From Marinagarivorans sp. (GTDB lineage Bacteria; Pseudomonadota; Gammaproteobacteria; Pseudomonadales; Cellvibrionaceae): DNA of 64,000 nucleotides. Positions 10,070 to 19,002 of this stretch are shown here, piece by piece. Numbering within the stretch: position 1 is the stretch's first letter; every line of letters begins with the position of its first letter. The notes below the pieces were generated by a model. That model saw only the letters and a list, made by a program, of their open reading frames with translations. It was not told the DNA's origin and searched no databases. The translations under genes and the position numbers were made by a program. Location: the NCBI GenBank assembly GCA_028281865.1, contig JANQJB010000074.1, positions 37,520-101,519 of the forward strand, written 5' to 3'.

Positions 10070-10103
10070 TGGGTAATTGTGGGTATTGGGTAATTATGGG
10101 TAG
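10070..10103. repeat. Two tandem copies of a 17-bp repeat
   Basis: TGGGTAATTGTGGGTAT (10070-10086) is followed at once by TGGGTAATTATGGGTAG (10087-10103), differing at two positions. The array lies upstream of the SMP-30-like gene on the minus strand. It is one of several 15-19 bp arrays placed before starts in this window. Confidence 0.7.
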
Positions 10104-10240
10104 TAGGATTTGTGCAAAAAATAACCACAATGTGCAGTTGCAAAGATGCAAATAATAGCATTGCTTGATTTACAAAAACAATTGGAGTAAAGATGCGCTT
10201 GCGTAGTACAAACGCGGTATAAGGTTATGTAGGTTTTTAT

Positions 10241-10855
10241 ATGAACAATATTCAATTTAATAACAAGATTTTCTCTCCCACTAAATGCATTTGTGTTGGG
10301 AGAAACTACACCGCACATATTGCCGAAATGGGCAGTGAAAAAACGGAGGACATCGTTTTCTTTTGCAAGCCAAATGCGGCAATAAGCTCCAGATTAATTT
10401 CTGTGCATGACAGCGATGAGCTACATTTTGAAACGGAATTATGTTTTTTAATGGAAAATTCAAGGCCTATCGCAATGACACTTGGTTTTGACCTAACAAA
10501 GCGTGAAATTCAACGAGAATTAAAAAAGAAAGGTCTGCCATGGGAGCGCAGCAAAGCGTTTAATGGTGCAGCTGTTATTGGCCCGTTCGTCGACGTGCCG
10601 GCGCAACTAGATACTCTGGAATTTACTTTACATGTAGATGGTAGCCTGCGTCAGCATGGACAATATGGCGCAATGCTCTTTAAGCCAGACGAAATATTCG
10701 CTGATTTAAATAAATTTATGAAAATTGAAGACGGAGATATAGTTATGACTGGCACACCCGCCGGGGTTGGTGGAGTCATCGCCGGAGCGAAATATCAGGT
10801 GCGTTTATTTGACAGTGGTAGGACCTATCTCAGCCACGAATGGATTGCACAGTAG
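10241..10855 (+). CDS. Fumarylacetoacetate hydrolase family protein
   Basis: 204 residues, one FAH catalytic domain. Signatures are CICVGRNYTAHIAEMG near the N-terminus, the metal-binding HFETELCFLM (two Glu ligands), and GDIVMTGTPAGVGGV near the C-terminus. Short, single-domain members of this family (YcgM-like) are acylpyruvate hydrolases or oxaloacetate decarboxylases. Substrate is not predictable here. It is slightly shorter than the usual 215-225 residues. It is cytoplasmic, stands alone, and converges with the PhyH gene 40 bases downstream. Confidence 0.88.
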   Translation: MNNIQFNNKIFSPTKCICVGRNYTAHIAEMGSEKTEDIVFFCKPNAAISSRLISVHDSDELHFETELCFLMENSRPIAMTLGFDLTKREIQRELKKKGLPWERSKAFNGAAVIGPFVDVPAQLDTLEFTLHVDGSLRQHGQYGAMLFKPDEIFADLNKFMKIEDGDIVMTGTPAGVGGVIAGAKYQVRLFDSGRTYLSHEWIAQ

Positions 10856-10895
10856 CAAATTAAACAGCAAATTCAATACCTTTTAATGTACTCGA

Positions 10896-11705
10896 TTATG
10901 AAAAGGACTTTGTTATCGTGTATTCTCGATCGTCATCGTTTATTGGTGGAGTGGAATAGTTATGCAGAAGCCGCTGCAGACGCGGTGACAAGGAATTCAT
11001 TTTGTCCTCTCCCAACATTTCGGTAAAGCGATAATAAGGTTTCATAAACCAAGGGCCATATAAGCTAAACAGACCCCAGCGGTCGTTTGGTGTGCTTGGA
11101 GAGCCTCGGTGCCAAATGCCTGAGTCGTAAATGACGATGGTTCCCGCTTTTCCGGTCACTGTTTTATGCGGATAGTCAGCATGTCGCTCCGGTCGGTCAT
11201 AACGCAGATGACTTTTGGGCACATACATTGTTGGCGCATTATGCGCGGTAAAATCGTCGAACATTATAATGACGATAAAGCTCAATCCCGCTTGCATGCG
11301 CTTACCGCCGAGGTAGCGTGAATCCGTATGCCAGTTCATGCCGATACCGGTGTTGTCACTTGGAGGTAAATCTTTATAAGATCTTCGGTTGATAATATTG
11401 GTATTGATTAATACAAAATCAGGATCTAATACTTTCCCAAGAATCTGTTCGACTGGCTCGTTATCAAGTAGATCAAAAAACTTCTCGTTGTGCCTAAAGG
11501 GGCTGTTGATATAGGGGCAGTCGTGGTTGAACCCTCTGCCACTCGCGAGCCTTTCTGCGAAAAGTTTTTCGGAAAGTTGCTTATAACTATGGCATTGCTC
11601 ATATGTGTAATAGTCTGGAATTATCGTTATTCCATCTTGTTGTAATTCCGTTGCGTTTGATTGATAAAAGTCAGTTGCTGTTTCATTACCAAGAGCGTTT
11701 GCCAT
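10896..11705 (-). CDS. Phytanoyl-CoA dioxygenase (PhyH) family protein
   Basis: 269 residues. This is a non-haem iron, 2-oxoglutarate-dependent oxygenase of the PhyH family. The iron triad is visible: His126 and Asp128 in MNWHTDSRYL, and His199 in SGIWHRGSP; Arg209 in NDRWGLF is the likely 2-oxoglutarate anchor. It starts 34 bases after the Maf glycosyltransferase gene on the same strand and is probably co-transcribed with it. That context suggests hydroxylation of a sugar nucleotide, lipid or peptide tied to flagellin glycosylation, but this is inference and the substrate is unknown. Confidence 0.88.
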   Translation of the reverse strand: MANALGNETATDFYQSNATELQQDGITIIPDYYTYEQCHSYKQLSEKLFAERLASGRGFNHDCPYINSPFRHNEKFFDLLDNEPVEQILGKVLDPDFVLINTNIINRRSYKDLPPSDNTGIGMNWHTDSRYLGGKRMQAGLSFIVIIMFDDFTAHNAPTMYVPKSHLRYDRPERHADYPHKTVTGKAGTIVIYDSGIWHRGSPSTPNDRWGLFSLYGPWFMKPYYRFTEMLGEDKMNSLSPRLQRLLHNYSTPPINDDDREYTITKSFS

Positions 11706-11739
11706 AATATTTCCGCATTCTCTATTTTTTTAACAATGA

Positions 11740-13830
11740 TTAGTCGTCGAGTTTATGCACAACTTTGTCGACAGAATCGTCCAATTTAAATGGAGTTTCC
11801 TGCATAAATTTATAGGCTTTTTCAACAAATGTCATATAAGCTTTTCTACCTTTTTTATAAAGCATATCAAAATCTTTTTTATCTTTTTGGTATGCGCAAG
11901 CGCGCATTATTAGCGTGAAGTAACCGTTAAGACTGCCCCTTAGCAGCATTAAGGTAGTGGGGTGATCGGCTTTTAGTTGTTTTACCTTAACAAATATTTC
12001 ATTTATTCGGGCGTGTAGTTCGTCTATATCATGTACTTTCTTCGGTAATGCCAAGTCTTTGCGAAAATCGAAAAAGGGTTTTAGGTAGCGATTGTAGAAG
12101 GGCTGACCGATATCAAAGTCAATGGCAGAAACAATAAAGTTACGGCGTTTTATAGCTTCGATAACGGTATCTTTATCATCTCTTTCGCGTGGGATTTTTA
12201 AGTCCTCAGGACGCACAGAGGTAGTGCCGTCAATAAGAGCACCGTTATTGGGGTTATAGACAGTAATATCACCTACTGTAGCGCGTACTTGGCGCATGAG
12301 AATTTCTAAATTGATTTTCGAACTATGCAAAATCGTATTGGTGTAAACTTCTCCGCCAAAATTTCCCTGAATCAAATAGTCTGTGTCTTTTTTCTCAAAC
12401 GGTGTTAATCCCTTATCGCCAGCTTTCTTGGCTAGATCAGAATAGATACTTATGTCTGAATGATGCTTACCGTCAAGCTGCTTGCCCAAATCGACACCGA
12501 GTAAATAAATTTCCTTGAACCCCATCGCAGTTGCATATGAGAAGCCAGCGTTGGTCACAGTAGGGTTGCAGAGCGTAAGCCCCTGAATGATTCCGCCGAA
12601 GACATCGACGATCATATGTTCACCCAAGTCGTTAGGTTTTCGAGCCATTACGACATCGCCAAACATTTCCGTCATTTTGGGTGGAGCAGTATTAAGCGTA
12701 AGCAAGGTCACGTTTTTTCTGAACTCATCGCTAGTACCGCGCTGGACCCATTCAATGGTATGAAGAACGCGCTCCATTTCAATGTGGAAGTCTGGTGTAA
12801 CGCCTATCTTAGCCATTGAGCCAAGTGCAGTACCACAAGTAAAAATAACGGCATTTTTGTGATGTTTTTTTATAAACTCGATATGCTGATCAAGTGAGGG
12901 GCCATTGCCAACGATAAACGCGGGCGGTAGATTCTTATCTCTGAAGTCGTGGCTAAATACTTTGATTTTATTTTTTAGGTTTGTCGCCGTATGCGCTAAG
13001 CTGATTTGCTCGTCATCAAAATATCCTGTTCCGGTCGCATTTAAATGAAATTCTTTGCGATACAGTTCAATAAACTCTTCCTCTTTTCTACTATTAAAAT
13101 GGCGAAATATGTGGGTATAAATCATGTTATGTAAGCCTATGCGGTCACATAAATATTTCATATCAGCCATTGCATCGCGAGCTTCAGCGCCAATAAACAT
13201 TTTTAGCATTTTTCCACGTTGGCAGAACTCTTTAACAATAGGTTCCCAATCAATGGTATGTAAGCTCGCGTAGAAGGAGTCTTGATGTGGATCAAAAATA
13301 AATAAGTTGATAATTTTGTGGTTTTTTACCAGCTTTTCAAGATGGTAACCCAGGCCACAGCCTGTGACCAATAAAAAACCAATGGGCCCATCGACGTCTG
13401 CTTTCACATTTTGAGTATACGGCTCGTATTCGTCGATTAATTCGTTAATTAATGGAATGTGAAAATGTGCGGGATTGGGAGACGGTGACTTCGCAAACGT
13501 GATCATGGATACGCTTGGTTTTTCGCAAAAATCATTATACTGCTTTTCTGTAAATTGATACGGGTCAGAAGGGTAAACCGGCTTTTGTTTGAGTTGAAAG
13601 TTGACCAGCTCGAGATAGCCTTCCTCCGAATAACTTAATCGCAATTCCTTTGGCTCATAGTCTTTATAGGTTTCGTAAATCTCAGGTGATACGGTTTTAA
13701 ACACCTCAAGATTGTGGTTGAACATGATTTCAAGCTGGATCTGTATGCGCTGCATTTCCGCTTTACGCAATACTTGATTCACTGTGTCAATCTGCGGGCT
13801 AGAGGTGTGTTCATTAGCTTGAGTTGTCAT
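11740..13830 (-). CDS. Maf-type motility-associated glycosyltransferase (DUF115)
   Basis: 696 residues. It matches the motility accessory factor family, whose central DUF115/MptE-like domain transfers nonulosonic acids (pseudaminic or legionaminic type) to flagellin. Visible motifs are GPIGFLLVTGCGLGYHLEKL (about 168-187), the hallmark AFIVGNGPSLDQHIEF (about 303-318), and YLLGVDLGKQLDGKHH. The long N-terminal part (to about 250) and the helical C-terminal part (from about 580) fit the three-part Maf layout. Its gene starts about 500 bases from fliS on the opposite strand. Nonulosonic acid synthesis genes are not in the window. Confidence 0.88.
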   Translation of the reverse strand: MTTQANEHTSSPQIDTVNQVLRKAEMQRIQIQLEIMFNHNLEVFKTVSPEIYETYKDYEPKELRLSYSEEGYLELVNFQLKQKPVYPSDPYQFTEKQYNDFCEKPSVSMITFAKSPSPNPAHFHIPLINELIDEYEPYTQNVKADVDGPIGFLLVTGCGLGYHLEKLVKNHKIINLFIFDPHQDSFYASLHTIDWEPIVKEFCQRGKMLKMFIGAEARDAMADMKYLCDRIGLHNMIYTHIFRHFNSRKEEEFIELYRKEFHLNATGTGYFDDEQISLAHTATNLKNKIKVFSHDFRDKNLPPAFIVGNGPSLDQHIEFIKKHHKNAVIFTCGTALGSMAKIGVTPDFHIEMERVLHTIEWVQRGTSDEFRKNVTLLTLNTAPPKMTEMFGDVVMARKPNDLGEHMIVDVFGGIIQGLTLCNPTVTNAGFSYATAMGFKEIYLLGVDLGKQLDGKHHSDISIYSDLAKKAGDKGLTPFEKKDTDYLIQGNFGGEVYTNTILHSSKINLEILMRQVRATVGDITVYNPNNGALIDGTTSVRPEDLKIPRERDDKDTVIEAIKRRNFIVSAIDFDIGQPFYNRYLKPFFDFRKDLALPKKVHDIDELHARINEIFVKVKQLKADHPTTLMLLRGSLNGYFTLIMRACAYQKDKKDFDMLYKKGRKAYMTFVEKAYKFMQETPFKLDDSVDKVVHKLDD

Positions 13831-14344
13831 ATTCCTATCCAGAATTTAGCTACAATTTGTGTTATTAACCTGGCAATAAAATGGGTCGCCCTATCGATGT
13901 TATTGCGAGCTCCTGAAATACGAGCAAAAATCTGTGAATTTTCTTGTATTTCGGTAGCTTGCATTGCCATTTCGGCAATGGCGGTGTATCCGTAGACCGC
14001 TTATTAACCTTGCGATAATTATTGCTGGCTAATTAATGGTTTTGGCGATTGCATTAACACGCCTATAAATTGACGCGAACGCACGAACGTCGCTTCACTC
14101 AACAAAGATAGCAGAAAATATGCCGAAACTTTGTCGTTAAAATGATAGCGCCTCTATCAGGCTTATCGACCGGGCATTACAAAACTTAATACTTACTGGC
14201 AGCGCTATTACTAAATTGAATTAAAACGTGTTTTTTTGAATGTATAAGTGCTAGCGCTCTCTCAAATAATATGTGAGAGATTACGAGTAACCCACTAAAG
14301 TTTTTTGCGAGAAAGTCGATGTAATGGATAGAAAAGAGAAAAAT
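13831..14344. other. Divergent region between maf and fliS
   Basis: 514 bp without genes. It contains a perfect inverted repeat CATTGCC...GGCAATG (13962-13968 and 13974-13980), a TCTCTC...GAGAGA repeat near 14258-14280, and the sigma-28-like promoter for fliS (listed separately). An ATG at 14324 in frame with fliS overlaps the -10 element and is not the likely start. Confidence 0.55.
14296..14322 (+). promoter_or_regulatory. Sigma-28 (FliA)-like promoter of first fliS
   Basis: TAAAGTTT (14296-14303) equals the sigma-28 -35 consensus. Exactly 11 bases later GTCGATGT (14315-14322) matches 5 of 8 positions of GCCGATAA. Transcription would begin near 14329, leaving a short leader before the ATG at 14345. 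Confidence 0.6.
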
Positions 14345-14740
14345 ATGTCGGAGAATGAATTTGTGAATACCCAAGCAGCGCTTAAGTCTTACGCTAAGGT
14401 CCAGTATCGTGCCAACGTTGAAGTCGCATCTCCCCATCGCTTGGTAGCGATGTTATATGAGGGAGCCATCGAAAGAATTATTCAAGCAAAGGGCGCGATG
14501 GAACATGGGGATATCGAACTGAAAGGGAACAAAATAAACAGCGCCGTGAGTATTGTTGGTGGGCTCAGAGAGAGCTTAAATACTGATGACGGAGGGGAGC
14601 TAGCATTCAACCTTGATAACCTGTACATCTATATCCAGCGTCTACTCTCAAACGCCCATATTAAGAATGACCGCTCTAAACTCGACGAAGCTCAGACTTT
14701 ATTGGAAGATCTAAAATCAGCGTGGAAAGAAATTGGATAG
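14345..14740 (+). CDS. fliS: Flagellar export chaperone FliS (first copy)
   Basis: 131 residues from the ATG at 14345, chosen because AAAGAG lies just upstream and the in-frame ATG at 14324 overlaps the promoter. It is an all-helical FliS: NTQAALKSYAKVQYRANVEVASPHRLVAMLYEGAIERI at the start (shown here only as the family pattern) and LNTDDGGELAFNLDNLYIYI in the middle. FliS binds the flagellin C-terminus in the cytoplasm and prevents premature polymerisation. Flagellin and FliD genes are not in the window, unlike the usual fliC-fliD-fliS order. A second FliS paralogue follows. Confidence 0.93.
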   Translation: MSENEFVNTQAALKSYAKVQYRANVEVASPHRLVAMLYEGAIERIIQAKGAMEHGDIELKGNKINSAVSIVGGLRESLNTDDGGELAFNLDNLYIYIQRLLSNAHIKNDRSKLDEAQTLLEDLKSAWKEIG

Positions 14741-14778
14741 TTTTTAGAAACTACTCCTTACAGGAAACCATTTTTTGC

Positions 14779-14812
14779 AAAAAGCCCTGGTCATACTACC
14801 GGGGCTTTTTTT
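14779..14812 (+). terminator. Rho-independent terminator after first fliS
   Basis: AAAAAGCCCTGG (from 14779) pairs with CCGGGGCTTTTT through one T-G wobble, with an 8-base loop, and runs into a T-tract. It separates the first fliS from the sigma-54 promoter of the second. Confidence 0.85.
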
Positions 14813-14848
14813 TGGCATATCAGAAGTCTGCTGTATCAGCTTGATACT

Positions 14849-14864
14849 TGGCATTATCTTCGCA
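14849..14864 (+). promoter_or_regulatory. Sigma-54 promoter of second fliS
   Basis: TGGCATTATCTTCGCA has the GG and GC pairs exactly 10 bases apart (14850-51 and 14862-63) and matches TGGCAY-N5-TTGCA except for one base in the -12 box. Predicted start of transcription is near 14875, 60 bases before the gene. Confidence 0.6.
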
Positions 14865-14936
14865 TCGTTGCTAAGCGAATAGCTAATTCCGGCAGTAGCT
14901 TGCCGGTTGAACTCAACCTGTATCAGGAGAAATAGA

Positions 14937-15311
14937 ATGGCCTTGGCACACACAAAAGCTGCTTCCGTAATGGAAGAAAATATTGAAAACATCAGCTCAC
15001 ATCAAGTTATATCGCTTCTTATGGACGGTGCGCTAGAGCGCACGAATCAGGCAGTCATGGCGTTCCACGCGAATGACGAGGCAGAATTGCTGGTGTTGCT
15101 TGAAAAACTTGTAGCCATCGTTAACGGTTTGCGCAATAGCCTCAATATGGAAGCCGGGGGTGATGTAGCGGAGAATCTGAACGATCTCTATCTCTACATT
15201 TTTGACCGACTGACGACCGCTGTAGGTAATGATTTACTTGAAGCACTTGACGAGACTAAGCGAATCATTAATGAAGTCAAGCATGGTTGGGATTCGATAC
15301 AGGCTAAATAG
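14937..15311 (+). CDS. Second FliS-like chaperone
   Basis: 124 residues from ATG 14937, preceded by AGGAGA. It is a FliS-family helical bundle: SSHQVISLLMDGALERTNQA, then NGLRNSLNMEAGGDVAENLN and DLYLYIFDRL, aligning with the same segments of the upstream fliS. It lacks the N-terminal ALKSYAKVQ flagellin-grip segment of the first copy, so it may hold a different client or act as a co-chaperone. Its own terminator-insulated sigma-54 promoter implies expression at a different stage from the first copy. Confidence 0.85.
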   Translation: MALAHTKAASVMEENIENISSHQVISLLMDGALERTNQAVMAFHANDEAELLVLLEKLVAIVNGLRNSLNMEAGGDVAENLNDLYLYIFDRLTTAVGNDLLEALDETKRIINEVKHGWDSIQAK

Positions 15312-15454
15312 TCGAGAATATTAGAGTTTCAATCTCGATATACAACTTGTGCTAAGATTAACTGCAAATTTATCGACAAAGGTATGTTGACCATCTAAAG
15401 AATTTCGTCCTCTAGCCGTTAAACTGGGTAATGAGCAAATGTGCGGAGTTACCC

Positions 15455-15718
15455 ATGACATCAGTAGTTACAGCAGCTTTGGTTGGAGTGAAGAGAAAAA
15501 AGAAAGCCATGGAAAAAGCTTTTTTGGCTGCAGACTGGGATGAAGTAAAAAAGTTAGATGGAGAGTTGATCAAACAACTCGACGCTGCCTTTGATGAGCC
15601 ATCTCGTGATAATCGCGCTTTGGTAGAGGAATTAGAAAGTGTTTTGGGTTTGTATGGGCGGCTTGTTTCGTCGCTTCCTGATAGCACTGTTTGCGAATGG
15701 TTAAAAAATAAAATTTAA
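15455..15718 (+). CDS. FliT-like small flagellar protein
   Basis: 87 residues from ATG 15455, chosen for the GGAG site 8 bases upstream; an ATG at 15431 lacks one. The product is helical and charged: KRKKKAMEKAFLAADWDEVK then LDGELIKQLDAAF. Position after fliS and before fleQ corresponds to the FliT/FleP-like gene (PA1096 type) of Pseudomonas. Length and helical content fit FliT, the FliD chaperone. Sequence identity to FliT is not obvious by eye, so the function comes from context. Confidence 0.7.
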   Translation: MTSVVTAALVGVKRKKKAMEKAFLAADWDEVKKLDGELIKQLDAAFDEPSRDNRALVEELESVLGLYGRLVSSLPDSTVCEWLKNKI

Positions 15719-15754
15719 TAACGAATGGCTATGAGTTGTTGCTAGATTTATTTC

Positions 15755-15780
15755 AAAAGGCCCAAAAAAGGGCCTTTTTT
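15755..15780 (+). terminator. Rho-independent terminator before fleQ
   Basis: AAAAGGCCC and GGGCCTTTT form a perfect 9-bp stem with a 6-A loop and a following T-run. It ends the fliS/fliT transcript. Confidence 0.9.
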
Positions 15781-16101
15781 ATTTTACAAACATGTATTTC
15801 ATACATGGAATAGAACCTTTCTACATAACCTCAAATATTTTATTTTCCTCTCAAAATATTGGCGTTTTTCAATTGTTTACCGCACATCGCCAGTAATTTG
15901 ACTGCGCGCTGTCCATTGACTATTAATAAAAATGCGAACTTGGCGAGTGTGAAAAAGGTCAAATTCTTGCCGCTTGGTAAAGGTGGAGAAAACCGCTTTA
16001 AAAATAACTAGCCAAAAATAAAATTTAGTCATCACGCTTTACAGATAGAATTTCCATCGGATAAATAGCTGTTTAGTAGTAGAAAAAAGGGGCCTAACGG
16101 C
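15781..16101. other. fleQ upstream region
   Basis: About 320 bp of AT-rich DNA with no reading frame and no sigma-54 element, as expected if fleQ is transcribed by the housekeeping sigma factor. It starts with an inverted repeat CATGTAT-TTC-ATACATG (15791-15807), a possible operator. No clear -35/-10 pair could be fixed. Confidence 0.45.
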
Positions 16102-17547
16102 ATGCAACGCGACAAGCATATCCTAGTAATTGAGGACAGGCAGACCACGCGACGCGAATTAGTCGTAATACTAAACTTTTTGGGTGAAACGGTTGAGACA
16201 CTAAGTTATTCCGACTGGCGAAATACTTATGAAGATCTCCCCGCTAAAGCCGAAGAGCTGAAACTGGTTATTTTTGCTGGAACGGAAAGTTATTTGGATC
16301 TACATAGAGAGGTTAAGCTCGTTAAGGAGCGAATGCCCAATATTCCTGTCCTTACAGTTGGGCTAAATTGTGAAAGTGAAATTGCCGGATGGGATCCTGC
16401 TCTGTCTCGTCGCGTAATAGCACAGCTCGAAATGCCTCCTAGCTACAACGGTTTTGTCGATGCTTTGCATCGCGCGCAACGATTTCAAGAAGCCCACAAC
16501 TTAGCTAATCAAAGTAAGGAAAAAAGGCCTGCGCATTTATTTCGTAGCTTGGTGGGAACAAGCCGCGAAATACAGTTGGTTCGGCAAATGATGAGTCAGG
16601 TTGCTGATAGCGACGTGACGGCTTTAATTATGGGGCAGTCGGGAACTGGAAAGGAGGTTGTCGCACGCAATTTACACTACCATTCAGCAAGGCGAGATAA
16701 GCCTTTTGTTCCGGTGAATTGCGGTGCTATCCCTGCGGAGTTACTTGAGAGTGAATTATTTGGTCACGAAAAGGGTGCATTTACCGGTGCTTTAACCGCG
16801 CGCGCTGGGCGTTTCGAAATGGCCGAGGGCGGAACTCTCTTTCTCGATGAAATTGGCGATATGCCATTAAATATGCAGGTGAAAATTCTGCGTGTTTTGC
16901 AGGAGAAAACTTACGAGCGTGTCGGTGGAAATAAAACTTATACCACTGATGTACGTGTTATTGCGGCAACTCATCGAAATTTGGAAAGCATGATTGAAAC
17001 TAATGAATTTCGTGAGGATTTGTATTATCGCCTTAACGTATTCCCAATTGATATGCCCTCGCTACGCGAGCGCGCCGAAGACATACCGCTACTAATCAAC
17101 GAATTGGTTGCTCGTCTGGAAAGTGAAAGTCGTGGATCAATTCGTTTTAATTCCGCGGCTATACTCTCTTTGTGTCGCCACGATTGGCCAGGTAATGTGC
17201 GTGAGCTTGCTAACCTCGTTGAACGTATGGCTATTATGCATCCCTATGGTGTTATAGGTGTGCAAGATCTGCCCCCAAAATATCGCCACGTAGAAATTGA
17301 AGAAGACCTGCAGTTGATTGAAGAGGAAAAAAACGTAGCCTCTCCCGCAATAGTCACGATGAATCAAACTACATTACTTCCGGAAGAAGGTATCGATTTA
17401 AAGGAATATATCACCGGCCTTGAGCAAAGTTTGATTAAACAAGCCTTGGATGATAGCGGCGGTGTTGTTGCACGCGCGGCAGAGCGCTTAGCCATTCGCC
17501 GCACTACGCTCGTGGAAAAAATGCGTAAGTACGGTATGCAGCGATAG
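16102..17547 (+). CDS. fleQ: FleQ/FlrA master flagellar regulator
   Basis: 481 residues. A FleQ N-terminal receiver-like domain (1-120) lacks a normal phospho-acceptor arrangement. An AAA+ sigma-54 interaction domain (150-380) has Walker A GQSGTGKE (178-185), the sigma-54-contacting GAFTGA loop (225-230) and the [12 protein letters not shown]alker B. A Fis-type helix-turn-helix (about 435-480, [20 protein letters not shown]) ends the protein. FleQ activates the early flagellar genes with sigma-54 and in Pseudomonas also binds cyclic di-GMP. It lies just upstream of fleS, whose consensus sigma-54 promoter is a likely target. Confidence 0.95.
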   Translation: MQRDKHILVIEDRQTTRRELVVILNFLGETVETLSYSDWRNTYEDLPAKAEELKLVIFAGTESYLDLHREVKLVKERMPNIPVLTVGLNCESEIAGWDPALSRRVIAQLEMPPSYNGFVDALHRAQRFQEAHNLANQSKEKRPAHLFRSLVGTSREIQLVRQMMSQVADSDVTALIMGQSGTGKEVVARNLHYHSARRDKPFVPVNCGAIPAELLESELFGHEKGAFTGALTARAGRFEMAEGGTLFLDEIGDMPLNMQVKILRVLQEKTYERVGGNKTYTTDVRVIAATHRNLESMIETNEFREDLYYRLNVFPIDMPSLRERAEDIPLLINELVARLESESRGSIRFNSAAILSLCRHDWPGNVRELANLVERMAIMHPYGVIGVQDLPPKYRHVEIEEDLQLIEEEKNVASPAIVTMNQTTLLPEEGIDLKEYITGLEQSLIKQALDDSGGVVARAAERLAIRRTTLVEKMRKYGMQR

Positions 17548-17698
17548 ACGATTGCTAGTTTTGTGACGACTGAAAAACCAGCTTTTTTCAACCAAGGTTT
17601 TAGCGCTGCTGTGCTGGTTATCTTATTCGGCATTATTCTGAGGTGCCTCAATTCGGTTTCATAGGAATCCTGTTGGACATATCTAAGCCATACTAATT

Positions 17699-17714
17699 TG
17701 GCACTCGCCTTGCA
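17699..17714 (+). promoter_or_regulatory. Consensus sigma-54 promoter of fleSR
   Basis: TGGCACTCGCCTTGCA matches the TGGCAC-N5-TTGCA consensus at every defined position. GG and GC are at 17700-01 and 17712-13. Transcription should start near 17725, 39 bases before the fleS ATG. The site also shows that a TTG-initiated reading frame from 17698 cannot be the true gene start. Confidence 0.92.
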
Positions 17715-17763
17715 GAATATACGTCGTTACGAAAAACGACGAAAATTTGTCAGGAGTTACCGA

Positions 17764-19002
17764 ATGCCCAACACCGTTCCGGAAGAACTGTTTGATGCAG
17801 ATGCTGATCGCGAAGACCTGCAGTCTGCCAATAGCGACAATGTCGATTCTAAATCGTTAGAGCAGGCATATGCTTTTTTCAACGATGCGTCCTCCCAACT
17901 TCAAAATTCCTATCATTTCCTTGAAGATAAAGTTGCTCGCCTAACACGCGAACTCAGTGACATATCGGCGGAAAAGGAAGTTGAGCAAGAAAAAAATAAT
18001 AATCTTAATTCCAGGCTACAGTCGCTACTGGAATTTATGCCGGGCGGCATTATTCTGATCGACGCTAAGGGCATTATTATTCAGAGTAATCCAGCGGCAA
18101 AAAAAATGCTGCAGCATGAACTGGATGGAGCGCTTTGGCGTGACCTTATTAATGAGTGTTTTGATCCACGCGATGACGATGGGTTTGAAGTGTCAACACG
18201 TGACGGCCGTAAGATTAGTATAGCGACGAGCTCGATGCAGGACGAAGGGCAAATTATCTTGCTGACTGATCAAACCGAAACGCGTGCACTGCAGACAAAA
18301 TTGAGTCGCTATGAAAAACTTTCGGCGATGGGAAAAATGGTATCGGCGTTAGCCCATCAAATTCGCACGCCATTATCTGCGGCGATGCTCTATGCGAACC
18401 ACTTATCAAAGGACAGCTTAGCGAGCGACAAGCGCGAATATATTTCTGAAAAATTGTTTAGTCGTTTAAACCATATGGAAAAACAGGTGCGCGATATGCT
18501 GCTGTTTGTCCGTAACGAATTACCGTTAACGGATGAAATAAATTTGCTTGATTTAGAGCGAGGTATACGTGCGGCTATTGAGGTGATTCTGGGAAGTTCA
18601 GGTAGTTATTGCTTGTTTATAAACCCGCGCCCTAATACTCGCATAAAGTGCAATCGCGAAGCGTTAATCAGCGCGGTGTCAAATCTGGTTAATAACGCAA
18701 TTCAGGCTAAGAAGTCATCCTCCAATATTGCCATTCGGTTTGAGCGGGTAAAAATAAATAGTCGAGCCCATTTGCGCATTGCAGTTGTCGACGATGGGCC
18801 TGGTATGACCCAAGAAAAACTGAATGCTGCAAAGGATTTGTTTTTCACGACCAAATCGCAAGGAACTGGACTCGGGCTTGCCGTTGTGCAATCGGTGGCG
18901 CGAGCGCATGGTGGCTATTTCACCTTACAGTCGAAAAAGGGGCGTGGAACATTGGCCAGCATTGTATTACCGATGATGATTACCCCAGGAGAATCTGAAT
19001 GA
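17764..19002 (+). CDS. fleS: FleS/FlrB sensor histidine kinase
   Basis: 412 residues from ATG 17764, with AGGAG 7 bases upstream and the sigma-54 promoter behind it. No membrane helices. A coiled-coil segment (about 40-85) leads into a PAS domain (about 88-185), a HisKA dimerisation helix with His198 in ALAHQIRTPLSAA, and an HATPase domain with NNAIQAKK (N box), DDGPGM and GTGLGLAVVQ (G boxes). It should phosphorylate FleR as a cytoplasmic checkpoint of basal body assembly. It overlaps fleR by 4 bases. Confidence 0.94.
   Translation: MPNTVPEELFDADADREDLQSANSDNVDSKSLEQAYAFFNDASSQLQNSYHFLEDKVARLTRELSDISAEKEVEQEKNNNLNSRLQSLLEFMPGGIILIDAKGIIIQSNPAAKKMLQHELDGALWRDLINECFDPRDDDGFEVSTRDGRKISIATSSMQDEGQIILLTDQTETRALQTKLSRYEKLSAMGKMVSALAHQIRTPLSAAMLYANHLSKDSLASDKREYISEKLFSRLNHMEKQVRDMLLFVRNELPLTDEINLLDLERGIRAAIEVILGSSGSYCLFINPRPNTRIKCNREALISAVSNLVNNAIQAKKSSSNIAIRFERVKINSRAHLRIAVVDDGPGMTQEKLNAAKDLFFTTKSQGTGLGLAVVQSVARAHGGYFTLQSKKGRGTLASIVLPMMITPGESE

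Noticed and set aside
14194..14210. TGGCAG-type sigma-54 match before fliS
   Set aside because: The GG pair is not followed by GC ten bases later, which sigma-54 requires.
14324..14344. Earlier in-frame ATG for the first fliS
   Set aside because: It overlaps the predicted sigma-28 -10 region and has no ribosome site; ATG 14345 has AAAGAG upstream and gives the usual FliS length.
17698..17763. TTG-initiated extension of fleS
   Set aside because: This stretch contains the perfect sigma-54 promoter; ATG 17764 has AGGAG at the right distance.
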